Assembly (NCBI GenBank): GCA_958450325.1
Contig: OY288247.1
Span: 62,375,701 to 62,439,700 of the forward strand
Length of the DNA: 64,000 nt
Direction: 5' to 3'
Origin: Agrostemma githago
Taxonomy: Eukaryota; Streptophyta; Magnoliopsida; Caryophyllales; Caryophyllaceae
A model generated the notes under the pieces. It worked only from the letters and a program-made list of their open reading frames with translations. It was not told the DNA's origin and searched no databases. Below are positions 10,266 to 20,012 of this stretch, piece by piece. The translations under genes were made by a program, and so were the position numbers. Within the stretch, counting starts at the first letter, position 1; each line of letters starts with the position of its first letter.

Positions 10266-13200
10266 CAAACCATAAAATAAAGTGCACTTTGTTGATATGA
10301 GTAGTACTTCAAATCCCTTTAAGCAAAGCTCATAAATAGGACATCTTCAATCAATGTGGGGTGTTTCACTAAATGAGAAAATACCAAGTGAGTAATAATT
10401 TGAGCCTCGCGAGCGACCCAGATCTCTTCTAAAGATTGAACTTTGATGGCTCGTCTCATCAAATTGGATAATACTTCAGTGCAAAGGATAAACATATAAG
10501 GGGAAAGTGGGTCCCCTTGTCTAATACCTTGGTCGTGTTTGAATTTTTCCTTCGAGTCGCATTCATAAAGACTTGATAGGAAACATATCCTACACAAAGC
10601 ATCACCCGATTTTTCCACCCACCATCAAAGCCCATTCGACTCTATCATACGCTTTTGACACATCTAATTTAATTCCATGTGACACCCTCCTCGTCTAGTA
10701 TTCATGTAATGAAAGGCCTCAAAGGCAATCAAAATATTATCTAAGATCATTCGCCCTGGGGTGAAGGAGCTTTAGTTTTTTGAGACAATGTCACTCAGAA
10801 AATGTTTTAATCTATTTGCTAAAACTTTAGAAACAAGTTTATAGATAACATTACAAAGACTTATAGGTCCAAATTCACTCATCAAACTCGAGCTCTTCTT
10901 ATTTGGGATCAACACAAAGAAAGTCTTCTTACAACCTTTAGGCAAGGACGCCCCTCGTAGCACCTCCAAAACCATACCGAGAATTACTCTCCCCACCATG
11001 TGCAAATAGGCCTGATAAAATAGCCCGTTCATCCTATCTGCCCCGGTGCCTTAAGCGGGTGAATCTGTTCCAGGGTCGTCCTCACATCCTCCTCAGTGTA
11101 CTTCATGCATAGCAAGTATTCATCCTGCTCGTGACCCACCTCTCAATTCTTGTTAAAACTCATCAAAATTCCGGGGTTGCCCGAAATGAATAGGTTATTA
11201 AACTATTCCCTCGAGACCATCTCTACTTGTGCTACCCCTTTTCGCCTAAATCCCTCATCGTCAATCAAGAATGTAATCTAGTTCCGTTCTTTACGCGCCG
11301 AGGCCTTCTTATGGAAGTAACTAGTGTTTTTATCTCCTTCTTTCAACCAAAGAGCTCAGGATCTTTGCTCCATATCATCTATTCTTGTTTCAATAGAACA
11401 ACTATCTCCTTTACTAGCCTTTTCCTTTCTTCTACCCGGGCCCTCGTTCGCTACTCGGTATCGAGACGAGAAAGTCACCGTCTCTTTCTCTTTACATCTT
11501 TAAGTAACTTCCTGTGGACGCTCACCCACACCGCTCAGCCTTGCGTGCACGCGCTGGACCCGGTCGCGGCAGCCACCCATGTGGCCCCGTCGTCCTGGTT
11601 GAGAATTTGAATTGTACGGGGCGATGTGTCAGACCTCGATTTGGTTGTGAATTTGAATTGTACTAGACAGATGCAGACATCCCTGTTTTCATTAGAATCG
11701 ATCGAGACGTGGTTTTAAGTCTTTAAAGGCCGATACGTTTGGTAAGACGACCTTTTTAGTGAACCGAATTCGTTGCCGATTTGTGGATTCGCCACCGAGT
11801 AATTTTGGGAACTCAGAAACCGTTCAAGTCTACTTTAATCCTTAGCCAGATTAAATTTATTAAAGTTGAGTGACATGGGGACATAAAGATAAAGACTTGT
11901 ACCCTTAAGCATTCCATGTCTAGAATGACTCTCATTGCCAATGGTTTTGGACATCCGGAAACCGTAGATTCTGAGTAAGGGGTGAGGGTAAGTATTGGGA
12001 ATCCAACGTTCGATAGACATTGACACCTAATCCCGCCCGCACGTAGCGGCGTCTATTAATCAATTTGTGGGCTGATAACTTCGTTCCTTAATTGTGGCGG
12101 AAGTACGATAACATCCGTTGTTTTAATCCTAGGTAATTGCTAAGTCGGTTGTTTAAGGACAAATAAGCTTTTGTCGTTGAAGTAGTTGCATTTACATTCT
12201 TTGAATGCGATTTCACGTGACAAGCAGGCCATGAAAGGATGCACGTAAGAGAGTAGAGAGTACTAGATATTATACGTATTAGCAAATCAGTTTTAACGTG
12301 ATAATGCGATATTAGTCATTCTCGTGGTATACCTTACCTGGTATTCTTCTTAAGATGCGTCAGTTCAATATTAATAGGGATGCGTCGAACCACATATGAG
12401 GGGTGAGCATTGGGATTAATATGGAACCCAACCACCACTTGTTCAGTTTTAGTTTGTTTATGGTTTGAATTCCGTGTTTAGGTGATATACCATGCGATTA
12501 TAGTCATAAAAGTGGTAAATCATACGAAAGTGGTAAATGCAAAATGTATGTGAATCACATTGAAAAGAATTGCACCCTTGGAGTGTACACTGAACGAGAC
12601 ACGATGCATAGATGGTTGAGAACAGATCTCGTGACTACTCGGGTTTAGTTATAGTGTTTTAGTGGATATGGTTGAAGTTGTGGACTTTACGTTTGTTTAC
12701 GACGTGCCATGGACCTATTGTCCATATAAGTCGGACTCAACGTTATTGAAGTGCATAAATAAAGAGCGGAATGTAAAGTTGTGTTTAGATGACAACCTAG
12801 TGACGATACGACTTCTAGGGCGGATCCTCCTAGCTTTCCTGCGGCAAATCCGGCAGTGCTTCGCTATGGTGTCTTGAGATGGCTAATCGAACACGGATTC
12901 CCCTTTTCGTTCGAGTCGAGCCAAGGACTCGAGGAACTACGAGGAGTAGTGTCGATTTGCATATAAAAAACAAACGATCGAGTGGATCGTACCTAGAGTC
13001 GGAGTGCGACGCGAAGTTAGAATAAGAGGCTCTTAAAGAGGAGGAGGAGGAGTATGAATCAAAGCGTATTCGAATTCTTTATGTGTGAGATGTGTATTGA
13101 AATGAGCGGAAAAGAGGGGTATTTATAGTTTTTCTCCCGGTTCACATCGACCTCTCAGGCGCCTGGTGGCGAGCGCACCTGAACTGAGACACCTGAGGGT

Positions 13201-13498
13201 GAGCGCATCAAGATTGAGACGCCTAGAGGGGGGCGGTTGGAGTTTTGAAGATTCGATTTCAAAACTTTCCAAAATGGAGATTATACGTAATCTCGTATCT
13301 TGCTTAGTCATTAAAGTTTCTGCCGTGACCTAGCACGTTGCGCCGATGGGCCTCGGGCACGCGTCTTGAGGCTTGCTCGGCTTGACGCCCTAACTCGGGT
13401 TTGACTTTGTGTGCTTCGGAACCGATACGGAACCTCGGTGTCAGAATTGACTCTAATTAGTGTCGACGCGATCGTAACGACACGACTAAGACTGTCTA

Positions 13499-13900
13499 TG
13501 TAACATCCCGGCTCAATCCTAGGAGAGGAAATGTTAGTCGCGGTAGCTCGCCAGGCTCTGTACTGGTCTCACAGACCAACACGAGTCCTTTTCAGCGCAT
13601 TTTGTCCTCACTCATGCGCATCCTAGAAACCTTCCCAGGAGGTCACCCATCCCAAGATTGCTCCCACTCAAGCACGCTTAACTGTGGAGTTCTTATCATG
13701 GGTAAACCAGAAAAGAAAGTACACTTTGTTGATATGAGCACCCATCCCAAGATTGCTCCCACTCAAGCACGCTTAACTGTGGAGTTCTTATCATGGGTAA
13801 ACCAGAAAAGAAAGTGTACTTTGTTGATATGAGTAGTAATTCAAATCTCTTTAAGCAAAGTTCATAAATAGGACATCTTCAATCAATGTGGGGTGTTTCA
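13499..13900 (-). mobile_element. Cassandra solo LTR with internal duplication
   Basis: It starts TGTAACATCC, ends GTGTTTCA, and has a perfect TSD GTCTA at 13494-13498 and 13901-13905. It is about 95 bp longer than its relatives because 13644-13738 is repeated in tandem at 13739-13833. The repeated unit includes the A-box half of the 5S-like block. Confidence 0.92.
13631..13797 (-). promoter_or_regulatory. Duplicated 5S rRNA-like blocks
   Basis: One complete block (13631-13702) and a second copy (13739-13797) contain AGTTAAGCGTGCTTG. The second lacks the CCTCCTGGG part of the C box because the duplication starts inside it. Confidence 0.8.
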
Positions 13901-14060
13901 GTCTAGATATTGAATTAATTTTTCAGAGTAATTATTTAATTCATTCTATAGAAAAAAACTCATCTAAAACACCGTAAATTCGTGTCGTGTTGCAGTCCGA
14001 TCGTTATTGGGTGTTCGTTGGGCACTCCCGCAGCCACCTAGTCAGAATCTGGTGTCTACA

Positions 14061-14374
14061 GAAGCCCCCACTTTGACTGAGGCTTGGACAAGGCGAAAGT
14101 CAAAGTATAGCCGCCCAGGTCAATCGAGGATTATGACCTGGTGGCTGTCCGCTCGGGGCATTTTAAGTCCGTTGGATTACGTATTGGGGATCGTCAACCA
14201 GGGCTTAGAAATCATAACTGACCTCCTTGCCTGTGGCCCCCGGTTGATGCTCGGATCTGGGCTTGCGCGTCTCGCTTATTTTGCTTTGGGTTGGTTGTTT
14301 TAGTTGGTTAGTGTTTCGGTCTTTGACATGAACCTTTTGCTTAAGTCTTTCATTGGTTAGTTTTGATTTAATCC
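14061..14374 (-). mobile_element. Internal 3' end of element B with PPT
   Basis: Next to the LTR is the purine tract AAAGTGGGGGCTTC on the minus strand (14061-14074). The remaining 300 bases match 16534-16860 and stop abruptly at TTTAATCC, where the LTR of element A begins. In A the matching sequence continues TTGGCGG, so A inserted into B here. No gene is seen. Confidence 0.75.
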
Positions 14375-16533
14375 TGTGGACGCTCACTCACACCACTCGG
14401 CCCACGCTCGCGCGCACGGCGGGACATGGTCGTGGAGGCCACCCACGCAGCCCCATCGTCCTGGGGCCGATCCGATCTCGCGTACGGGGTTATGTTTCGG
14501 ACCTCGATTAGGTTGACGATTTGAATTGTACTAGACGGATGCGGACATCCGTGTTTCCGTTAGAATCGATCGACACATTGTTGTAAGTGTTTAAAGGCCG
14601 ATATGTTTGGTAAGACGACCTTTTTAGTTAACCGAATTCGTTGCTGATTTGTGGAGTCGCCACCGAGTAATTTTGGGAACTCGGAAACCATTCAAGTCAA
14701 CTTTAATCTTTAGCCGGATTAAAGTTGAATGACATGGGGACCTAAAGATAAAGACTTGTACCCTTAAGCATTCCATGTCTAGAATGACTCTCATTACCAA
14801 TGGTTTCGGACATCCGGAAACCGTAGATTCTGAGTAAGGAGTGAGGGTATGTATTGGGAAGCCAACATCCGATAGACATCGACACCCAATCCCGCCCGCA
14901 CGTAGTGGCCTCTACTAATCAATCGGTAGGTTGATAAATTTGTTCCTTAATTATGGCGGAAGTACGATAACATCCGTTGTTTTAATCCTAGGTATTTTCT
15001 ATGTCGGTTGTTTAAGGACAAGTAAGCTTTTGTCGTCAAAGTAGTTGCGTTTACATTCTTTGCATGCGATTTCACGTGACAAGCAGGCCATGAAATGATG
15101 CACGTAGGAGATTAGATAGTACTAGATATTATACGTATTGGCAAATCAATTTTAACGTGATAATACGATATTAGTCATTCTCGTGGTATACCTTACCTGG
15201 TGTTCTACTTAAGATGCGTCGGTTTAATATTAATAGGGATGCGTTGAACCACATGTGAGGGGTGAGCATTAGGATTAATATGGAACCTGGCCCCCACTTG
15301 TTCAGTTTTGTCTTTGTTTACATTTTTAATTCCGTGTTTGGTGATTTAGCATGCTATTATGGTCATAAAAGCGATAAATCATACAAAAGCGGTAAATGTG
15401 AAATGTAAGTAAATCATATTGTGAGAATTGCACCCTCGGAGTGTACACTAAACGAGACACGATGCATAGATGGTTGAGAATGGATCTCGGAGCTACTCTG
15501 GTTTAGTTTAGGGTGTTTTAGTGCTTATTGTTGAAGTTTTGGATATGTTTACGACGTGCAATAGACATAGTGTCCATATGAGTCGGACTCGACGTTATCA
15601 AAGTGCGTAATAAAAAGAACGGAATGTAAAATTGTGTTTAGATGATAACCTAGTGACGATACAACTTTTTAGGTGGATCCTCCTAGGTTTCCTGCGGCAA
15701 ATCTGGCGGAGCTTCGCTATTGTGTCTAGAGGTGGCTAGTCGAGCACAAGTGCCCCTTTTCATTCGGGTCGAGCCAACGACTCGAGGAACTATGAGGAGT
15801 AGTGTCGATTCGCGTATCGGAAACAAACGATTGAGTGGATCGTACTTAGAGTTGGCGTACGATGATAAGTTAGAATAAGAAACTCTTAAAGTGGTGGAGG
15901 AGGAGAAGAATCGAAGTGTATTCGGATTCTCGAGGTTGTAAGATGTGTGTCTAAATGAGCGGAGAAGGGAGGGTATTTATAGTTTTTCTCGCAGTTCAAA
16001 TCAATCTTTTTGGCGCATGGTGGCGTGCGCACCAGGATTGAGGCACCTGAGGTTTGCGCACCAGGATTGAGGCACCTGAGGTCAAGCGCATCAATATTGA
16101 GGCACCTGAAGGGAGGCGGTTGGAGTTTCGAAGATCCGATTTCAAAACTTTCCGAAATGGAGATTATACGTACCTTAGGTTTGCTTGAGCATTAAGCTTT
16201 TTCCGTGACCTAGCGCATCAAGCGCCGGTGGGCCTCGGGTGCATGTCTCGAGGTTCGCTTGGCCTGACGTGCTGACTCGGGTTTGACTTTGCGTGTTTCG
16301 GGACCGATTCGGAGTCCCGGTGTCGGAATTGACTCTGATTAGTGTCGATGCGACCGTAATGACAAGACTAGGACCGGCTTGATGTTAATTTAATTTTTCT
16401 GAGTAATTATTTGATCCGTTCTATAGAAAGACCATCAAAAACATCGTAAACTCGTGTCGCGTTGCAATCTGATCATCATCGGGTGTTTGTTGGATACTCT
16501 TGCAGCCACAAGGTCAGAATCTGAGTGTCTACA
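14375..16533 (-). mobile_element. 3' LTR of element A (Athila-lineage)
   Basis: TGTAGACACT starts the LTR on the minus strand (16533) and CGTCCACA ends it (14375). It aligns with 11513-14060 without its Cassandra insertion. A TATA box (minus strand TATAAATA) lies at 15974-15981. The polypurine tract at 16534-16547 identifies it as the 3' LTR of a minus-oriented element. Assignment to the element whose gag and pol lie at 50-63 kb rests on continuity of orientation and of the env-like ORF, not on a second LTR in the window. Confidence 0.75.
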
Positions 16534-16547
16534 GAAGCCCCCACTTT
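16534..16547 (-). promoter_or_regulatory. Polypurine tract (plus-strand primer) of element A
   Basis: AAAGTGGGGGCTTC on the minus strand directly precedes the LTR start TGTAGACAC. An identical tract adjoins the LTR ending at 14060. Confidence 0.8.
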
Positions 16548-16929
16548 GACTGAGGCTTGGACATGGCGAAAGTCAAAGTATAGCAGCCCAGGTTAATCAA
16601 GGATTACGACCGTCAATCAAGGATTATGACCTGGTGGCTGTCCGCTCGGGTCATTTTAAGTCTGTTGGACTACGTGTTGAGGCTCGTCAGCCAAGGCTTA
16701 GAAATCATACCTGATCTTCCTGCCTGCGGTTGCCTGTTGGAGCTCGGGTCCGGGCTTGCTAGTCTTACTCTGGGTTGTTTAATGCTGATTAATGTTTCGG
16801 TCTTTGACGTGGACCTTTTGTTTGAGTCTTTTATTATTGATTTAGTTCTGATTTAATCCTTGGCGGATGGTTGCGTTAAGTTAGATTTATCCCTTTTGGT
16901 GGTTGCATTGGTTTTGGGTTTAAATTCTT
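16548..16929 (-). other. 3' UTR of element A between PPT and minisatellite
   Basis: No ORF is conserved. The first 313 bases match 14075-14374 of element B. The plus-strand ORF at 16626-16856 is partly shared with B (14007-14303) but diverges by frameshift, so it is not taken as a gene. Confidence 0.6.
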
Positions 16930-18195
16930 TGGAATATGATCCTATCTATTCCTAGTCTTTCTTCGAGATAGTTTTCGACTATCTCTGGCATATTCTTTGG
17001 AACGGATATATATTCCGGGTCTTTTGCTCTCTTTGGGATAGTTTCCGACTATCCCTGGAATATTGCTTTCTTCGAGACAGTTTCCGACTATCTCTGGCCT
17101 ATTGCTTTCTTTAGAATAGTTTCCTACTATCCCTGGTCTATTGCTTTCTTTGAGATAGGTTTCGACTATCTCCGGCCTATTGCTTTCTTTGGGATAGTTT
17201 TCAACTATCCCTGGACTATTGCTTTCTTCGAGACAGTTTCCGACTGTCTCTGGCCTATTGCTCTCTTTGAGATAGTTTTCGACTATCCCTGGACTATTAC
17301 TTTTTTCGAGATAGTTTCCGACTATCTCTGGCCTATTGCTTTCTTTGGGATAATTTCCGACTATCCCTGGTCTATTGCTTTCTTCGAGATAGTTTCCGAC
17401 TATCTCTGGCCTATTGCTTTCTTTGGGATAGTCTCCGACTATCCCTGGACTATTGTTTTCTTCGAGACAGTTTTCGACTGTCCCTGGGCAATTGCTTTCT
17501 TTGGGATAATTTTTGACTATCTCTGGTCAATTGCTTTCTTCAAGACAGTTTCCGACTGTCTCTGGTCTATTGCTTTCTTTGGAATAGTTTCCGACTATCC
17601 CTGGACTATTGCTTTCTTCGAGACAGTTTCCGACTGTCTCTGGCCTATTGCTCTCTTTGGGATAGTTTCCGACTATCCATGGACTATTACTTTTTATGAG
17701 ATAGTTTCCGACTATCTCTGGCCTATTGCTTTCTTTGGGATAATTTCCGACTATCCCTGGTCTATCGCTTTCTTCGAGATAGTTTCCGACTATCTCTGGC
17801 CTATTGCTTTCTTTGGGATAGTTTCCTACTATCCCTGGACTATTGCTTTCTTCGAGACAGTTTTCGACTGTCCCTGGGCAATTGCTTTCTTTGGGATAGT
17901 TTTTTACTATCTCTGGTCAATTGCTTTCTTCAAGACAGTTTCCGACTGTCTCTGGTCTATTGCTTTCTTTGGAATAGTTTCCGTCTATCCCTAGACTATT
18001 GCTTTCTTCGAGACAGTTTCCGACTGTCTCTGGTCTATTGCTTTCTTTAGAATAGTTTCCGTCTATCCCTAGACTATTGCTTTCTTCGAGACAGTTTCCG
18101 ACTGTCTCTGGCCTATTGCTTTCTTTAGGATAGTTTTCGACTATACCTGGTCTTTTGCTTTCTTTGTGATAGTTTCCAACTATCCCTGGACTATT
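16930..18195. repeat. 39-bp hairpin minisatellite with 390-bp higher-order period
   Basis: About 32 monomers of 39 bp follow the pattern CTTTCTT, a stem-loop, then CTGG(A/C/T)CTATTG. The stems are GGGATAGT/ACTATCCC, GAGACAGT/ACTGTCTC and GAGATAGT/ACTATCTC, all around the loop TTCCG. A set of ten monomers recurs exactly 390 bp apart: CTCTCTTTG at 17261 and 17651, and GGGCAATTG at 17488 and 17878. Plant Ty3/gypsy elements of the Ogre/Athila group are known to carry tandem repeats in this 3' UTR position. Confidence 0.95.
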
Positions 18196-19561
18196 GCTTA
18201 GGTGAGTGATTGTTCAGGCTTGATGATAGTTTTACTTTGGATTCTTGTTAAGGTCGTTGTATAAACTCTTGGCGAGTGCATAATGGTGTTTGCATTGTTT
18301 CTTGGTTATGCGTTTGCTTTGGGAACTCCTCTGGGGCTGTGAATTGGGTGCTTAGGGACCTGCTAGGATAATGGGTTTGCGCTTGAATTATGCTCATTCC
18401 GAGTTAATGGGTGCCACTGAGGATTTTCATGAGTTTGCATTACGGGCTATGCCGGTTGGTGGGAGGTGCTTTGCTTAGATAGTGTATTTGGGTTGTCATG
18501 GGTTTTAGTACGAGTTGTCGTACTAGCTAGGGATTTCGTGCTTACTTCACCGGGGGGAGGTAGATTGACTTTAATCATCTTGTTAGAAGGGGAATTGAGG
18601 TTTGCTTAATCTGCTGGGGAGAAGTAAGTTGTCCCGTCCTTGCTTATTTTGTTTAGTACGTGGAGGTGTGTCTCGTGGGCATTGAGTATTGCGTCCGTGT
18701 TACTCCAGTTCTAGTTTTAGGCTGCGAGATGAGGCGCGGGTAATGGGGCGCTTCGAAACTCAGTCGCCCCGCCCTCAGCGCTCTGAAACTCGAACGCCCG
18801 CGCTGAGGCATTTTGGGTTTTGACTCCCCGATTCGTTTAAAGGTTGCGAAGGAAGAAGGAGGGCAATTCATTCGTCCCAAAAATCGAACGTCAACGAAAA
18901 ACGAGAAAAGAAAAGGGAATAAGAAAAGGAAAATATTTTTGGTTTTTGGATTTTTTCAATTTTTTATGGTTTTTGAAAGATTTTTGAGAAATAAAAGATA
19001 GTAGATCCCTCCCCCACACTAAAACTGTACATTGTTTTCAATGGACAAATAGGGGAAGATCGAAAAAGATGGAAAAGAAAAATAAGAAAAGTCTTTTTGG
19101 ATTTTTCAAAAATTTTGGGAAAAGAAAATAAACTAAAAGAAAACGGTAAAACAGTGGCGGGCCTTGGTGCAATCACATCACCTAGACCCTAGCCAAGTGG
19201 CTAAGAAATCGAAAATAAAATGAAAGAAATTTAAAAGAAAGAGAGAAAAATTTGAGAAAAATGAAGAGAATTTGGATTTTCAAATGGTAGTGGCGTATTC
19301 ACATCGCCTAAAGACTGGGAGCAATACCAAGTCCGCAACAATCGGACAGTGGGACAACTTGAAAAGTTATGTTAGAGATAAATTAAACACAATGATCATG
19401 GAATTAGAGGAACAAGAAACAGAATTAACCCAAGGACATGCAATTATAGACTCATAAAGACTTACCGACACAACCCGCACAAATACAACACACACACCCA
19501 CCACACTACCCACCGACTCCAAGAGAGGGTCTAGTCCAAAGGATCATTCCTGTAGGATGGA
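18196..19561 (-). other. 3' untranslated region of element A
   Basis: No ORF is supported. It includes a GC-rich stretch (18680-18800) and a long A/G-rich stretch (18890-19260). A plus-strand 61-codon frame at 19272-19457 has no recognisable relative and lies antisense to the element. Confidence 0.45.
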
Positions 19562-20012
19562 CTAGGAGATCAAGGGTAGGATGGTATACCCTCGGAGGAT
19601 GGTGCGCGAGAAAAACTCCTCCGGACCGTCGCTAAGCGAGAGGGCATAGTCGGATTCAATCTCACAAAGGTCGTAGATCGTACGACCTTCGGGCAACGTG
19701 TAGTGCGCATACTCCCAAACTCCCCTTCCTCCCGACTCAGTCTTGGTCAGTCGGAACTCACCGGGTCCCAAAGGTAGGGCCCAATTGTGGTGAACAAGGA
19801 TAGTGGTTTGGTGTGCGTTGGGAACGATTAAAGCTCTTCCATGGCTTATGTAGACGAGGCGTTGATGGGGTACATGAAAAATCCAAGTCGGAAAATAGGC
19901 ATCGTCAAGTCAAATGGAATCATCAAGCGGGCTAAGGTGGTCGGTCAAAAAACCCAATTTGTTCGCAATTATCGTCACAACAATTTAAGAAGGGGCATTG
20001 GGTGACAATTAT
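19562..20012 (-). pseudogene. Tail of the env-like ORF of element A (tentative)
   Basis: A minus-strand frame reads YFPTWIFHVPH, YISHGRALIVPNAHQ, LVHHNWALPLGPGEFRLTK and ends PEEFFSRTILRGYTILPLIS at 19562. It is preceded by one in-frame stop and the segment TIIANKLGFLTDHL. The low stop density and the position directly after the break at 20012 fit the C-terminal half of the env-like ORF whose N-terminal half ends at 50584. At least one indel separates the two parts. I recognise no domain, and the function of the second ORF in Athila elements is unknown. Confidence 0.5.

Larger units (their letters stand above)
9639..10368 (-). mobile_element. Complete Cassandra TRIM element
   Basis: Two LTRs (9639-9944 and 10062-10368, about 306 bp each) flank a 117-bp internal region, with a perfect TSD CTAAA at 9634-9638 and 10369-10373. 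On the minus strand the internal region starts with the PBS TGGTATCAGAGC (10048-10060, initiator tRNA-Met type) and ends with a purine tract next to the 3' LTR (AAGTGGGAGTGAT, about 9945-9957). Each LTR carries a 5S rRNA-like block. Cassandra encodes no protein and depends on other elements for mobility. The left LTR edge reads TATAACAC rather than TGTAACAC. Confidence 0.95.
4800..11512 (-). mobile_element. LINE (L1-type non-LTR retrotransposon), 5'-interrupted, with three nested insertions
   Basis: Read from 11512 leftward the minus strand gives the linker before the RT (LWLKEGDKNTSYFH), the reverse transcriptase, the post-RT region, a zf-RVT-like segment, an RNase H segment and a T-rich tail (poly A on the minus strand) near 4793-4820. 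It is interrupted at 6125-8533 (solo LTR, TSD CCCAA), 9115-9374 (TSD TCATC) and 9639-10368 (Cassandra, TSD CTAAA). The endonuclease half would lie beyond the LTR that starts at 11513. Many stops show that it is inactive. Confidence 0.85.
9375..11512 (-). pseudogene. LINE ORF2 reverse transcriptase, split by Cassandra
   Basis: Landmarks in order on the minus strand are LWLKEGDKNTSYFHKKASAR (about 11310), GPISLCNVIYKLVSKVLANR (about 10830), GIRQGDPLSPYMFILCTEVL (about 10500), then after the Cassandra insertion ANIAEAWRFKYVLQVYEWAS and LGLPMVLGKSK. The family normally has FADD as the catalytic box just before this last part. Here the Cassandra insertion sits in that box and the flanking residues read LVFSHLV, so the catalytic aspartates are gone. 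Other frameshifts and stops are present. Confidence 0.85.
11513..14060 (-). mobile_element. 3' LTR of element B (Athila/Tat-type Ty3/gypsy)
   Basis: On the minus strand it starts TGTAGACACC (14060) and ends CGTCCACA (11513). It aligns along its whole length with the LTR at 14375-16533, apart from a Cassandra solo LTR at 13499-13900. A TATA box (TATAAATA on the minus strand) lies at 13120-13127, and a polypurine tract adjoins the right edge at 14061. The left edge cuts the LINE frame after ...ACTTCC. The matching target duplication would be outside the window. Confidence 0.85.

Noticed and set aside
16930..18195. CRISPR-like array
   Set aside because: There are no unique spacers. The whole 39-bp unit is repeated, and the setting is a plant retrotransposon 3' UTR.
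19272..19457. 61-codon plus-strand ORF with Glu-rich end
   Set aside because: Short, antisense to the element, and without neighbours or motifs. Left in the 3' UTR description only.
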